From assembly GCF_028621955.1 (NCBI RefSeq), contig NZ_CP117516.1, positions 1,324,001 to 1,388,000 on the forward strand: DNA of 64,000 nt, read 5' to 3'. The stretch's first letter is position 1. Each line of letters starts with the position of its first letter. This DNA is from Erythrobacter sp. BLCC-B19. GTDB lineage: Bacteria; Pseudomonadota; Alphaproteobacteria; Sphingomonadales; Sphingomonadaceae. A model generated the notes under the pieces. That model saw only the letters and a program-made list of their open reading frames with translations, had not been told where the DNA came from and searched no databases. Of the stretch, positions 1-8,786 are shown in pieces. The position numbers were made by a program, and so were the translations under genes.

Positions 1-101
1 GCAGGGGGTTCAGGCGCGAGCGAGGTGCAACCGGCCAGCGCCAGCGCGGCAAGCGAGAGGACGACGCCCGCCCGGCCGCCCCGGAGACGCGAGGCGGTCA
101 C
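1..101 (-). CDS. N-terminus of a lipoprotein; gene continues beyond the window
   Basis: Reading leftwards from a GTG at 101 there are 33 open codons to the window edge. The peptide has a basic N-region (RLRGGR), a hydrophobic stretch (VVLSLAALALA) and an LAGC lipobox with the lipidated Cys at about residue 25, followed by TSLAPEPP. This is a signal peptidase II lipoprotein signal. A proline-rich start of the mature part is common in NodT-type outer-membrane efflux lipoproteins, but the visible part is too short to assign a family. The ATG at 130 is closed by a stop within ten codons, which supports the GTG start. Confidence 0.6.
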   Translation of the reverse strand, partial: MTASRLRGGRAGVVLSLAALALAGCTSLAPEPP

Positions 102-290
102 GAACCGGCCTGCTGCGGTGTCTGTTTCATGTTCTGCGCCCCGTCGCCGCAAGATCGTGATGAAGCAGCGGGGATCCCTTGCCCGCGCAACATTCGGTCC
201 GTTTTCGGCACTTCTAATCCAATGAGTTGCTAACAGCCGCCCCGGACTCGCGCAACGTCGTTTCATCGGGCGGGCGGTATCGCTCGTCGA

Positions 291-998
291 TCACACGCTG
301 ACGCCGAACAGGCGGCCGACCGCAGCGGTGCTCGCCATCGCAAAGGCGCCCCAGCCGACGACGCGCAAAGTCGCCGGGATCAGCGGCGCGGCTCCGGCTT
401 TTGCGCCGAGCGCGCCGAGCCCCGCCAGCGCGAGGATCGACACCGCCACCACGATGGCCATGACGCTGCCCGCCGGGGCGAGCCATGCGGCCAGCAAGGG
501 CACCGCCGCCGCCCCGCTGAAGGTCGCGCCCGAGGCCAGCGCTGCCTGCAAGGGCCGAGCGGCGAGGTGATCGCTGAGGCCCAACTCGTCGCGCACATGG
601 GCGGCCAGCGGGTCGGCGGCGCTCAGTTCGCGTGCGACCAGCGCGGCAGTGGCCGGGCTGAGCCCGCGCGCGACATAGATCGCGGCAAGCTCGGCCTCCT
701 CGTCCTGCGGGGTCTGGGCGAGCGCCTCGGCCTCGCGCGCGATGTCGGCCTGCTCGGAATCGGCCTGGCTGGAGACCGAGATATATTCCCCCGCCGCCAT
801 CGACATCGCGCCCGCAATCAGCGCCGCCACCCCTGCAACCATCACCGCGCCCTTGTCGGGCGAGGCGGCGGCGACCCCGATGATCAGCGAGGCGACCGAG
901 ATGATCCCGTCATTGGCCCCCAGCACCGCCGCGCGCAGCCAGCCGGTGCGGTGGACATAATGCGGATCGTCGGGATGGGCGCTGATGGGCGGGCTCAT
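291..998 (-). CDS. VIT1/CCC1-family iron/manganese transporter
   Basis: This 235-residue protein matches the VIT1/CCC1 family of membrane transporters that move Fe2+ or Mn2+. The N-terminal half carries the family-type segment HRTGWLRAAVLGANDGIIS, then a glycine-rich helix, then the GAMSMAAGEYISVSSQ stretch. A charged cytoplasmic region rich in Asp, Glu and Ala follows (about residues 78-145). The C-terminal half has two or three further membrane helices. The length is normal for bacterial members. It stands alone on the minus strand, so the physiological metal cannot be read from context. Confidence 0.85.
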   Translation of the reverse strand: MSPPISAHPDDPHYVHRTGWLRAAVLGANDGIISVASLIIGVAAASPDKGAVMVAGVAALIAGAMSMAAGEYISVSSQADSEQADIAREAEALAQTPQDEEAELAAIYVARGLSPATAALVARELSAADPLAAHVRDELGLSDHLAARPLQAALASGATFSGAAAVPLLAAWLAPAGSVMAIVVAVSILALAGLGALGAKAGAAPLIPATLRVVGWGAFAMASTAAVGRLFGVSV

Positions 999-1050
999 GG
1001 GCTAGGGTGTCTGCCGCTTTGGCCCGCAATGCAAGCCTAGGGTCCTGACC

Positions 1051-1668
1051 CTAGCAGCGGCGGTAGTTTTCCAGCGTGATGGGCGTGTCGAAATAGTTGG
1101 GCGCGATCACCCGCCGCACGCCCCAGCGCCCCTCATCCATCGGCAAGACGATGCAATCCTGCCGCGCCTCGGTCGGGGTGCCGACATGATTGTAGAGGGG
1201 CTTGTCGATCCGCACCTGGAAGCGGCGGGCCCGGTCGCCGCGCGGGTCGGGCAGGGCAACGGTGAAGGAATAGCGCCGCCCGAACGAGCGCCGCCGCCCG
1301 CTCCGCTGGCTGTCTTCGATCACCAGCGCGGTGAGCTGCGGCGTTGTCTCGACCCCGGTGAAGGCGGCTTGCAGCGTCACAAAGCGCGTGAGGAAGGTCG
1401 CGGCCAGCAGCCCGCACACCGGCAGCGCGACCATCGTCGCGATCTGGTTGAACAGCTTGTCTTCCGGCATCTGTTCGATGATCTCGGCCGCGGCGAGAAA
1501 CCCCAGCCCTCCGCCCAGCAGCGCGGCTGCCAGCGTGAATGGCCAGGGCAGCGGATCGACCAGATTGCCGCGCTGGAACAGTTCGAACAGTAGCGCCGTG
1601 CCGATCAGCGCGACGCCGCTGAAGGTGCGCCAGGTGTAGCGCGAGGGGCGCACCGCAGCGCGCCCCAT
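1051..1668 (-). CDS. Membrane protein of unknown function
   Basis: A protein of about 205 residues with three or four hydrophobic helices in the N-terminal 110 residues (GVALIGTALLFELF, FTLAAALLGGGLGFLAAAEI, ATMVALPVCGLLAATFL). A soluble basic C-terminal half ends in VIAPNYFDTPITLENYRRC. I do not recognise the family. It follows the DUF305 gene on the same strand with almost no gap, so the two are probably co-transcribed. A GTG at 1689, overlapping the DUF305 stop, is an alternative start; I prefer the ATG at 1668 because a GGAT sequence lies about ten bases upstream. Confidence 0.6.
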   Translation of the reverse strand: MGRAAVRPSRYTWRTFSGVALIGTALLFELFQRGNLVDPLPWPFTLAAALLGGGLGFLAAAEIIEQMPEDKLFNQIATMVALPVCGLLAATFLTRFVTLQAAFTGVETTPQLTALVIEDSQRSGRRRSFGRRYSFTVALPDPRGDRARRFQVRIDKPLYNHVGTPTEARQDCIVLPMDEGRWGVRRVIAPNYFDTPITLENYRRC

Positions 1669-1681
1669 CGGCAGGATCCGA

Positions 1682-3970
1682 TTACCCACCCTTGCGGCTG
1701 GCCTCGGCGGCTTCGATCACCTTCTTGTCCCAGGTCACGCGGGTCTGGGTCTGGGGGTTGAAGCGGTTGTCTTCATACTTCGCGGCCTTAGCAGCGGCGA
1801 TTTCCGCCTTGGTCAGGAACTCGCTGGGCTTGAGGGCGAAAACGTCGATCCCGCGGGTGATCTCGGTGCCGTAGATGTGGCCCGCATACCAGTAGACCGA
1901 CCAGTACCCGCCGACGATCATCTGCTTGGAGTCGATCGGCCCGCGGTCGAAATAGGCGATCTCCTTGGGATTGGCGCTGTCGGTGAAGTCCATCACCGAA
2001 AGGCCGCCCTGATACCACGCCTGCGCGAACAGATCGCGGCCCGGCACCGGGATGATCGAGCCGTTGTGCGCGACGCAGTTTTCCTTGTCGGTCTGGGGCG
2101 CGGGCATCTTGTAGTGGGCGCGGAACACCAGCTTGCCATCGACGATGTCGTAGATCGCGTTGGCGCCCCAGGTCTTGGGGTCGGACGCCTTGCAGCGCGG
2201 CCGCCCGCCGCCGCCCCATTCGTCGGTGAAGATCACCTTGGTGCCATCATTGTTGAAGGTCGCCGAGTGCCAATAGGCGAAGGTCGTGTCGGTCACCACG
2301 TCGATCCGCTTGGGGTTCAAGGGGTCGGCGATGTCGAACAGGATGCCGTTGCCCGAACACGCGCCCGCGGCCAGCTTCAACGACGGGAACACGGTGATGT
2401 CGTGGCACTGATCGGTCGGGGCGGTGCGCTGGGTGCCGTCGCCGTGATCGCCGCCGGTCCACAGACCTGCGATGGTGCCGCTCGTCTCGTCGGCAAAGAC
2501 GCGCGGGGATTTGACGATGCGCGACTTCGACGGATCGGCCAGCGGGATCTCGATCACGTCGATCGAGAACAGCGCGGTGCGCGCATCGCCCGGAATCTCG
2601 CCGACGCAGCCCGCCAGTTCCTCGGCCTCGCGCACCCCGGCGGTGCCCGAGTTGTAGACGATCAGCCGGGTGTCATCAGCGCTGACGATCGAATGGGTGT
2701 GCGAGCCGCGGCAGGTCTGCACCTGTCCGACCTGACGCGGGGCGGCGAGATCGGAGATGTCGAAGATGCGCAAGCCGCGGAAACGCTCGGCATTGACCTT
2801 GCCCGGCGCGCCTTCCAGCCCGCAATCGATCCGCCCGCGGGTCTGCTCGACGCTCATCACGAGGATGTTGCCCACCACCGACACGTCGCCCTGCCCGCCG
2901 GGGCACACGACGCTGCTCTTTAGGGCAGGCACGCCGTCCTTGCCGAGCTGGTAGATGTTGAACCCGTGATACGAGCCTGCGACCATCACATCGCCGAAGA
3001 AGGCGATATCGGTGTTGGCGAAATCGAGCAGCGGGGAGCGCTCGGCGAATTCGGTGAGGTCTTCCTCCTCGCGCGCCGGGGCGGCCGGGTCTGCGGCGGC
3101 CTCGGCAGCGGCGACCGCGGGTTCAGCAGCGGCGGCGGCTTCCTTCTTCTCCTCGCCGTCCCCGTCCTTGTCCTTGTCCTTCTTAGGCGGCACCGGCGGG
3201 CGCAGGTCGGCCGGGTTCTCGGGATTGAAGAAGCCCGCAGGCTTGGGCAGGCTTGCGACCTTGGTGAGATTGAGGATCGCCTCGCCCGCATTGTCGAAGC
3301 CCGCCGCCAGCCCCGTGCGCGGATCGCCCGAAAGACCGGCGAGCAGCTTGTCCATCCGCTCGATCTCGGTGGTCTGCTCGCTGTCGATGTCGCTGACGAA
3401 CTGGTAGAGCACCGGATCTGCCGCCGTGCCGTCTTCATCGAGCAGCTTTTCGACCATGTCGACCGCGCCTTCGTGGTGGGCGATCATCAGGGTGAGGAAC
3501 TGGCGGTCGAACTCGGTGCCCTTGGCAGCGGCCAGCGCCTTCATCTGTTCGGGCGATGCCATGCCGCGCATCATGTGGTGCATATGCTCGCCGTGGCCCG
3601 CCATCTTCGGGTCTTCCACCGGCTCGCCGCGCTCCTTGAGCCAGGTCTGCATGAAGGTGATCTCGTCGGCCTGGCTCGATTCGATCCGGCCCGCGATCGC
3701 CACCAGATCCTCGGTGTTGGTGCGCTCCTTGACCAGCACCGCCATGTCGACCGCCTGCTGGTGGTGGACGATCATGTGCTGCATGAAGGCGACGTCCGAC
3801 GCGGTGTAGCTCGCCTGCGCCAGCTTCACCGCCTGATCGGCGGTCAGCGTCTTCGTGGCCTGCCCCGGCGCGCCCGGCTGGACGATCTGGGCGCTCTGGG
3901 CAAAGGCGAGGCCCGAGGCGGAGAGCAGCAGGGCAGCAAGCGCAGTGCGCGCGGCGGCTTGGTTGGTCAT
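1682..3970 (-). CDS. Secreted DUF305 / LVIVD-repeat fusion protein
   Basis: This 762-residue exported protein starts with a signal peptide (LAALLLSASGLAFA, cleavage near residue 25). Residues about 40-215 are a DUF305 domain with two MI(V/A)HH motifs (MIVHHQQAVDMA and MIAHHEGAVDMV) and a His/Met-rich GHGEHMHHMMRGM segment that could bind copper or another metal. A low-complexity linker rich in Lys/Asp and Ala/Glu follows (about 260-310). The C-terminal 450 residues look like an LVIVD-type beta-propeller (LRIFDISDLAAPRQVG, GILFDIADPLNPKRID, LSVMDFTDSANPKEIA). The start ATG has a GGGGACTATCC leader. Metal binding is inferred from the His/Met content. Confidence 0.8.
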   Translation of the reverse strand: MTNQAAARTALAALLLSASGLAFAQSAQIVQPGAPGQATKTLTADQAVKLAQASYTASDVAFMQHMIVHHQQAVDMAVLVKERTNTEDLVAIAGRIESSQADEITFMQTWLKERGEPVEDPKMAGHGEHMHHMMRGMASPEQMKALAAAKGTEFDRQFLTLMIAHHEGAVDMVEKLLDEDGTAADPVLYQFVSDIDSEQTTEIERMDKLLAGLSGDPRTGLAAGFDNAGEAILNLTKVASLPKPAGFFNPENPADLRPPVPPKKDKDKDGDGEEKKEAAAAAEPAVAAAEAAADPAAPAREEEDLTEFAERSPLLDFANTDIAFFGDVMVAGSYHGFNIYQLGKDGVPALKSSVVCPGGQGDVSVVGNILVMSVEQTRGRIDCGLEGAPGKVNAERFRGLRIFDISDLAAPRQVGQVQTCRGSHTHSIVSADDTRLIVYNSGTAGVREAEELAGCVGEIPGDARTALFSIDVIEIPLADPSKSRIVKSPRVFADETSGTIAGLWTGGDHGDGTQRTAPTDQCHDITVFPSLKLAAGACSGNGILFDIADPLNPKRIDVVTDTTFAYWHSATFNNDGTKVIFTDEWGGGGRPRCKASDPKTWGANAIYDIVDGKLVFRAHYKMPAPQTDKENCVAHNGSIIPVPGRDLFAQAWYQGGLSVMDFTDSANPKEIAYFDRGPIDSKQMIVGGYWSVYWYAGHIYGTEITRGIDVFALKPSEFLTKAEIAAAKAAKYEDNRFNPQTQTRVTWDKKVIEAAEASRKGG

Positions 3971-4232
3971 GGATAGTCCCCTGTGGATCAGTGCGTGGCC
4001 GCCAAACTGACGCGCAGCCGCGCGCAGTCAAGGGGTTGGACGGCGCAGCAAGACCCCTTTCGACGAACCCGCAACCCCACTCGAGCAGCCGCATGGCAGC
4101 CGTTGTCGCGGCTCTGTCGTAAGGGGCGCACCTTTCACCGCAAGCGCCGCAGCATCCGCTTGCCGCGCCAAATCGCGCGTGGATAAGTGCATCATTAAGC
4201 CTGCCGAAACCCTGTTGGAGTAGCTTGTCCGC

Positions 4233-5276
4233 ATGACACGCCCCCGCTTTCTCGCTGCCTTTACCGCCTTTGCGGCCTCGCTGGCGGCGGTTGCCAGCCC
4301 GGCAGCGGCCAGCCCGGACGACCTTGAAGAGACCTTCGCGGCGACCTTCGGCACCGAAGTGCGCCAGCCGCCGAGCTTCGAAGCGCTCTACGCCAACAAT
4401 TTCCAGCAACGCATCGCCGAGCTTGCCGACCCGGCCCAGGGACGGATCGGGGTGGCCGCGGTCGATCTGGCGACGGGCGAGGAAATCATGGTGCTGGGCG
4501 ACCAGCTGTTCCCGATGGCGTCGACCAGCAAGGTCGCGGTGGCGGCGACCTTCCTCGAAATGGTCGAGCAGGGGCGCTATTCGCTGACCAGCGAGTTTCC
4601 GCTGATGCTGCCGATCCCTTCGGCCAAATATTCCTCGGCCAAGGCGCCGGTGCGCGCCGGGCAGACCATGAGCGCGATCGACCTGATCGAGATCATGATC
4701 ACCCGTTCCTCCAACCCGGCAACCGATGCGCTGCTGGCGGCGGTCGGCGGGCCGGGGCCGGTCAATGACTGGATGCGGCGGCAGGGCATCACCAATTTCT
4801 CGATCAACCGCGACATCGCCACGCTGGTGCGCGACGATGGCGAATATAACCCCGCGACCACCATCGACACCCGCGATGCTGCCACCCCGCGCGCCATGGT
4901 GCGGCTGCTGGCCGGGCTTTATCGCGGCGATTTCCTGTCGGATCAGAGCCGCCAGGTCTTGCTCGGCGCGATGAGCCGCACGGTCACCGGCAAGCGCCGC
5001 ATCCCGGCCTATATGCCGCTGGAAGCGCGCGTCAGCCACAAGACCGGGTCGCTCAGCAACACCTCTTCCGATGTCGGGATCATCGAATGTCCCGATGGCC
5101 GGGTGATCGCGGTGGCGATCTATGTCACCGGGCAGGGCGGCAAGGCGCAGCGCGAAGAGCGGATCGCCGCCATCGCCCGCGCGCTTTACGATGGCTTTGC
5201 AATCAAGGCGCAGACCATCCTGGCGCAAGACCCGACCCGCAACTGGACGAGCGCGCCCTACGCCACCGGCGGCTGA
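4233..5276 (+). CDS. Class A beta-lactamase-like serine hydrolase, secreted
   Basis: A 347-residue protein with a signal peptide ending in the Ala-rich region near residue 26. It has the serine-lactamase/PBP signature: S97-T-S-K100 (SxxK), S159-S160-N161 at the SDN position, and K270-T-G. The RDAATPRAM segment matches the class A RDTTTP motif. The omega-loop ExxxN signature is missing: the aligned segment after N192-R193 reads DIATLV, so the Glu166 equivalent is absent or displaced. It may therefore be a slow lactamase or a related hydrolase rather than a resistance enzyme. It is a single gene, transcribed away from the DUF305 gene. Confidence 0.75.
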   Translation: MTRPRFLAAFTAFAASLAAVASPAAASPDDLEETFAATFGTEVRQPPSFEALYANNFQQRIAELADPAQGRIGVAAVDLATGEEIMVLGDQLFPMASTSKVAVAATFLEMVEQGRYSLTSEFPLMLPIPSAKYSSAKAPVRAGQTMSAIDLIEIMITRSSNPATDALLAAVGGPGPVNDWMRRQGITNFSINRDIATLVRDDGEYNPATTIDTRDAATPRAMVRLLAGLYRGDFLSDQSRQVLLGAMSRTVTGKRRIPAYMPLEARVSHKTGSLSNTSSDVGIIECPDGRVIAVAIYVTGQGGKAQREERIAAIARALYDGFAIKAQTILAQDPTRNWTSAPYATGG

Positions 5277-5299
5277 GGCAGGTCATTCAGGGTGAACGC

Positions 5300-5337
5300 A
5301 AAAAGGGCGGCGCCTTGCGGCAGCCGCCCTCTTCGTT
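5300..5337. terminator. Hairpin terminator between convergent genes
   Basis: GGGCGGC at 5305-5311 pairs with GCCGCCC at 5323-5329. An A-run lies before the hairpin on the plus strand and a T-rich run (TCTTCGTTT) after it, so it could stop transcription in both directions. It sits between the lactamase-like gene and the convergent small lipoprotein gene. Confidence 0.65.
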
Positions 5338-5371
5338 TCAGCCTCCCGCCACAAGGGCGGGCGCCAGCAGC

Positions 5372-5662
5372 TTACTGCTTGGCTTCTTCTTCGGCTTCGG
5401 CAGCGACGTTGGCAGCCGCGTCACCGATTTCGTCGGCGGTCTTTTCGGCGGTGTCGGCAGCGCCTTCAGCCGCGGCTTCGACGCCCTCGGCGGTGTCGGT
5501 CGCAGCGCCTTCGACGGCGGCACCCATTTCGTCACCGGCGGCTTCAGCGTCGGCAGCCATGGCGTCGACGGCTTCACCGGTTTCGGTTTCGGTCTTTTCG
5601 CTGCAAGCGGCAAGGCCGAGAGCCGAGGTAGCGATGGCGGCGGCGAGAATGATCTTGCGCAT
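5372..5662 (-). CDS. Small Ala/Glu-rich lipoprotein
   Basis: A 96-residue protein with a lipoprotein signal (IILAAAIATSALGLAAC, Cys near residue 20). The mature part consists almost only of Ala, Glu, Asp and Thr in heptad-like arrays, so it is probably a long amphipathic helix. I do not recognise a named family. Similar small acidic lipoproteins are common in sphingomonads. The start ATG carries the same GGACTATCC leader as the DUF305 gene. Confidence 0.7.
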   Translation of the reverse strand: MRKIILAAAIATSALGLAACSEKTETETGEAVDAMAADAEAAGDEMGAAVEGAATDTAEGVEAAAEGAADTAEKTADEIGDAAANVAAEAEEEAKQ

Positions 5663-5881
5663 GATGGATAGTCCTTCTGTCTGCGAATGAGACGCGCCCT
5701 TGCAAGGTCACGCCGAGACCGGGTTCTTAATCGACCGGTTCGTTGGCGAAGATAGGGGCAGCAGGACAGGGCGGCAAGGGCAAATGAGGCGCCGCGCCCC
5801 AATTTCGCCGTATTTTTGCCACAATTGAGGCCGCGATCCCAAACCCCTACCCGCCGCCTGCGTCCCCTGCTAGCAGGCAGC

Positions 5882-8731
5882 ATGGCCGAAAAGCAGCATC
5901 TCTATCTCGTCGATGGCTCCTCCTACATCTTCCGGGCCTATCACCGCCTGCCCCCGCTGACGAACCCGGAAGGCACGCCGGTCGGTGCGGTCTATGGTTA
6001 CACCACGATGCTGTGGAAGCTCGCCGCCGATCTCGATGCGGCGGACGGCCCGACCCACCTTGCCGTGATCCTCGATGCCAGCGGCGAGAGCTTCCGCAAC
6101 GATATCTACGAGCATTACAAGGCCAACCGCCCCGAGCCGCCCGAGGATCTGAAGCCCCAGTTCCCTCTGATCCGCGATGCCACCCGCGCCTTCAGCCTGC
6201 CGTGCATCGAGGTGCCGGGACTGGAAGCTGACGATCTGATCGCCACCTATGCCCGCCGCGCGCAGGAACGCGGGTGGGATGTCACCATCGTCAGCTCCGA
6301 CAAGGATCTGATGCAGCTGATCGGCGAGGTCGATGGTAGCCGCATCGACATGCTCGACACCATGAAGAACCAGCGCATCTGGCTGGAGGAGGTCGAGGAG
6401 AAGTTCGGCGTCCCGCCGCACCTCGTCGGCGATGTTCTGGCGCTGATGGGCGATTCGGTCGACAATGTGCCGGGGATTTTCGGGATCGGCCCGAAGACCG
6501 CGAGCAAGCTGATCGCCGAACATGGCTCGCTCACCGCCGCGCTGGATTCCGCGCCCGCGATGAAGGCCGGGAAGCTGCGCGACCGTCTGATCGAAGGGCG
6601 CGGGGATGCGGAACTCAGCAAGGTGCTGGTGACGCTCAAGGAAGATTGCGATCTCCCCCAGCCGCTCGATGAAATGAAGCTCGGCCCCGTCCCGCCCGAA
6701 CCGCTCGCCGCCTTCCTTCAGACCCACGGCTTCACCTCTCTGCTGCGGCGGCTGGATGCGGGTCATGGCAGCCCATCGCGTGCGACCGACTTGAACCCGC
6801 CCAAGCCCACCACCGCCAGCGCTGCCGCGCCCACCGGGGGCGCCGAGGGCAACCGTCAGCCGCTCCCCGAAATGCCGCCCATCGATCACGCCGCCTATGA
6901 GACGGTGCAGACGAGGGAGCGGCTCGAAGCCTGGGTCACCCGCGCCCGCGCCGCGCAGGTGGTGGCGGTCGATACCGAAACCAGCTCGCTCGATGCGATC
7001 CGCGCCGATCTGGTCGGGGTGAGCCTCGCGCTTGGCCCCAATGATGCCTGCTACATTCCCCTCGGCCACGGCGGGACGGATATGTTCGCGCAGAAGCCCG
7101 AACAGGTGCCGATGACCGAGGCCATCGCGCTGCTCAAGCCGCTGCTGGAGGATGAGGCCGTCCTCAAGATCTTCCAGAACGGCAAGTATGACCTCAACGT
7201 GCTGGCGCGGCAGGGGATCATGGTCATCCCCATCGACGATACCATGGTGATCAGCTTCGATCTCGACGCGGGCCGCGGCGAGGATGGCATGGGCGGCGGC
7301 CACGGGATGGACGAACTCTCGCAGCGCCATCTCGGCCACACCCCGATCCCGTTCAAGGAGCTGTGCGGCAGCGGCAAGAAGGCGATCTCTTTCGCCGAAG
7401 TGCCCCTCGACCGCGCCACCGCCTATGCCGCCGAGGATGCCGACGTGACTTGGCGGCTCCACGCCCTGCTCAAACCGCGCCTGTCAGTGGAAGGCGGGAG
7501 CAAGGTCTATGAACGGGTTGACCGCCCGCTGATCCCGGTGGTCGCCGCCATGGAGCGCGAGGGCATCCGGGTCGACCGCGCAAGGCTCGCCAAGCTGTCG
7601 GAGGAATTCTCGAAGGAGATCGCCCGGCTCGAGGGCGAGATTCACGCAATCGCTGGGCAGGAATTCACCGTCGGCAGCCCCAAGCAGCTGGGCGACATCC
7701 TGTTCGACAAGATGGGCTTCAAAGGCGGCAAGAAGGGCAAGAGTGGGCAATATTCGACCGACCAGTCGGTGCTCGAAAACCTCGCCAAGGATGAGGCCGC
7801 CAAGCCCATCGCTGACAAGGTGCTCGAATGGCGGCAGCTGTCGAAACTGAAATCGACCTATACCGATGCGCTGCAAGAGGCGATCAACCCCGATACGGGC
7901 CGCGTCCACACCAGCTACAGCCTCGTCGGCGCGCAGACCGGGCGGCTGTCTTCCACCGACCCCAATTTGCAGAACATCCCGATCCGCACTGCCATCGGCC
8001 GGCAGATCCGCGAGGCCTTCGTGCCCGAACCGGGCAATGTGCTGCTCGCGGCGGACTATTCGCAGATCGAGTTGCGGCTTGCAGCGCATATGGCGGGCGT
8101 TGACACGCTCAAGCAGGCTTTTGCGCAAGGCGAAGACATCCACGCCCGCACCGCGCAGGAAATGTTCGGCGAGGTCACCCGCGACACCCGTGCGCGCGCC
8201 AAGACGATCAACTTCGCGATCCTCTACGGCATCAGCCGTTGGGGTCTCGCCGGTCGGCTGGAGGTCGAGCCGGACGAGGCGCAGGCGATGATCGACACCT
8301 ATTTCCAGCGCTTCCCCGGCATCCAGCGCTATATTCACGAGACTCTCGAGAGCGTCCGGGCGCGCGGTTATTCCGAGACCTTGTTCGGCCGCAAGACGTG
8401 GTTCCCCCGGATCAATTCGAAGAACCAGGCCGAAAGGCAGGGGTCAGAGCGCGCCGCGATCAACGCGCCGATCCAGGGCACCAGCGCCGACATCATCAAG
8501 CGCGCGATGGCGCGGATGCTCCCCGCGCTGGCCGAGGCGGGGCTGCATGATGTGCGGATGCTGCTTCAGGTGCACGACGAATTGGTGTTCGAACTGCCCG
8601 AGGGGCGGGTGGAGGCTGCCACCCCGATCATCCGGCAGGTTATGGCCGAGGCGGCGCTGCCTGCGGTGGAGCTGACGGTGCCGCTCGGCGTCGAGATCGG
8701 CACCGGGCTCAGCTGGGACGCGGCGCACTGA
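5882..8731 (+). CDS. polA: DNA polymerase I
   Basis: A 949-residue three-domain enzyme for gap filling and Okazaki fragment processing. Residues 1-290 are the 5'-3' exonuclease (LYLVDGSSYIFRAYH, EADDLIATYA, GDSVDNVPGIFGIGPKTA). Residues about 335-530 are the 3'-5' proofreading domain with catalytic D364-T-E366, N433-x3-D437 and the AYAAEDADVTW motif, so proofreading looks intact. The polymerase domain has motif A (D725 in AADYSQIELR), motif B (ARAKTINFAILYG) and motif C (LLQVHDELVFE). The start is the ATG at 5882, where MAEKQHLYLVDG matches the family N-terminus; an in-frame upstream extension is unlikely. A parS palindrome follows the stop. Confidence 0.97.
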   Translation: MAEKQHLYLVDGSSYIFRAYHRLPPLTNPEGTPVGAVYGYTTMLWKLAADLDAADGPTHLAVILDASGESFRNDIYEHYKANRPEPPEDLKPQFPLIRDATRAFSLPCIEVPGLEADDLIATYARRAQERGWDVTIVSSDKDLMQLIGEVDGSRIDMLDTMKNQRIWLEEVEEKFGVPPHLVGDVLALMGDSVDNVPGIFGIGPKTASKLIAEHGSLTAALDSAPAMKAGKLRDRLIEGRGDAELSKVLVTLKEDCDLPQPLDEMKLGPVPPEPLAAFLQTHGFTSLLRRLDAGHGSPSRATDLNPPKPTTASAAAPTGGAEGNRQPLPEMPPIDHAAYETVQTRERLEAWVTRARAAQVVAVDTETSSLDAIRADLVGVSLALGPNDACYIPLGHGGTDMFAQKPEQVPMTEAIALLKPLLEDEAVLKIFQNGKYDLNVLARQGIMVIPIDDTMVISFDLDAGRGEDGMGGGHGMDELSQRHLGHTPIPFKELCGSGKKAISFAEVPLDRATAYAAEDADVTWRLHALLKPRLSVEGGSKVYERVDRPLIPVVAAMEREGIRVDRARLAKLSEEFSKEIARLEGEIHAIAGQEFTVGSPKQLGDILFDKMGFKGGKKGKSGQYSTDQSVLENLAKDEAAKPIADKVLEWRQLSKLKSTYTDALQEAINPDTGRVHTSYSLVGAQTGRLSSTDPNLQNIPIRTAIGRQIREAFVPEPGNVLLAADYSQIELRLAAHMAGVDTLKQAFAQGEDIHARTAQEMFGEVTRDTRARAKTINFAILYGISRWGLAGRLEVEPDEAQAMIDTYFQRFPGIQRYIHETLESVRARGYSETLFGRKTWFPRINSKNQAERQGSERAAINAPIQGTSADIIKRAMARMLPALAEAGLHDVRMLLQVHDELVFELPEGRVEAATPIIRQVMAEAALPAVELTVPLGVEIGTGLSWDAAH

Positions 8732-8745
8732 CGCAGGAGCGGGCG

Positions 8746-8775
8746 CCGCAAATGTTTCACGTGAAACATTTGCGG
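8746..8775. promoter_or_regulatory. parS: parS centromere site (ParB binding)
   Basis: Positions 8753-8768 read TGTTTCACGTGAAACA, a 16-bp perfect palindrome that matches the conserved bacterial parS consensus bound by ParB (known from Bacillus and Caulobacter). The symmetry extends to a perfect 30-bp palindrome, 8746-8775. It lies in the 55-bp gap between polA and the convergent CDC48-like gene. Chromosomal parS sites cluster near the replication origin, so the window is probably in the ori-proximal region. The palindrome might also act as a weak terminator for both genes. Confidence 0.9.
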
Positions 8776-8786
8776 AACACCGGGCG

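Noticed and set aside
3435..5228. 597-codon minus-strand frame over the lactamase-like gene
   Set aside because: It has no recognisable domain, is rich in Arg/His/Gly as expected for antisense translation, and overlaps two convincingly coding genes.
5870..7462. 530-codon minus-strand frame over polA
   Set aside because: Antisense to the polymerase nuclease domains with no family signature.
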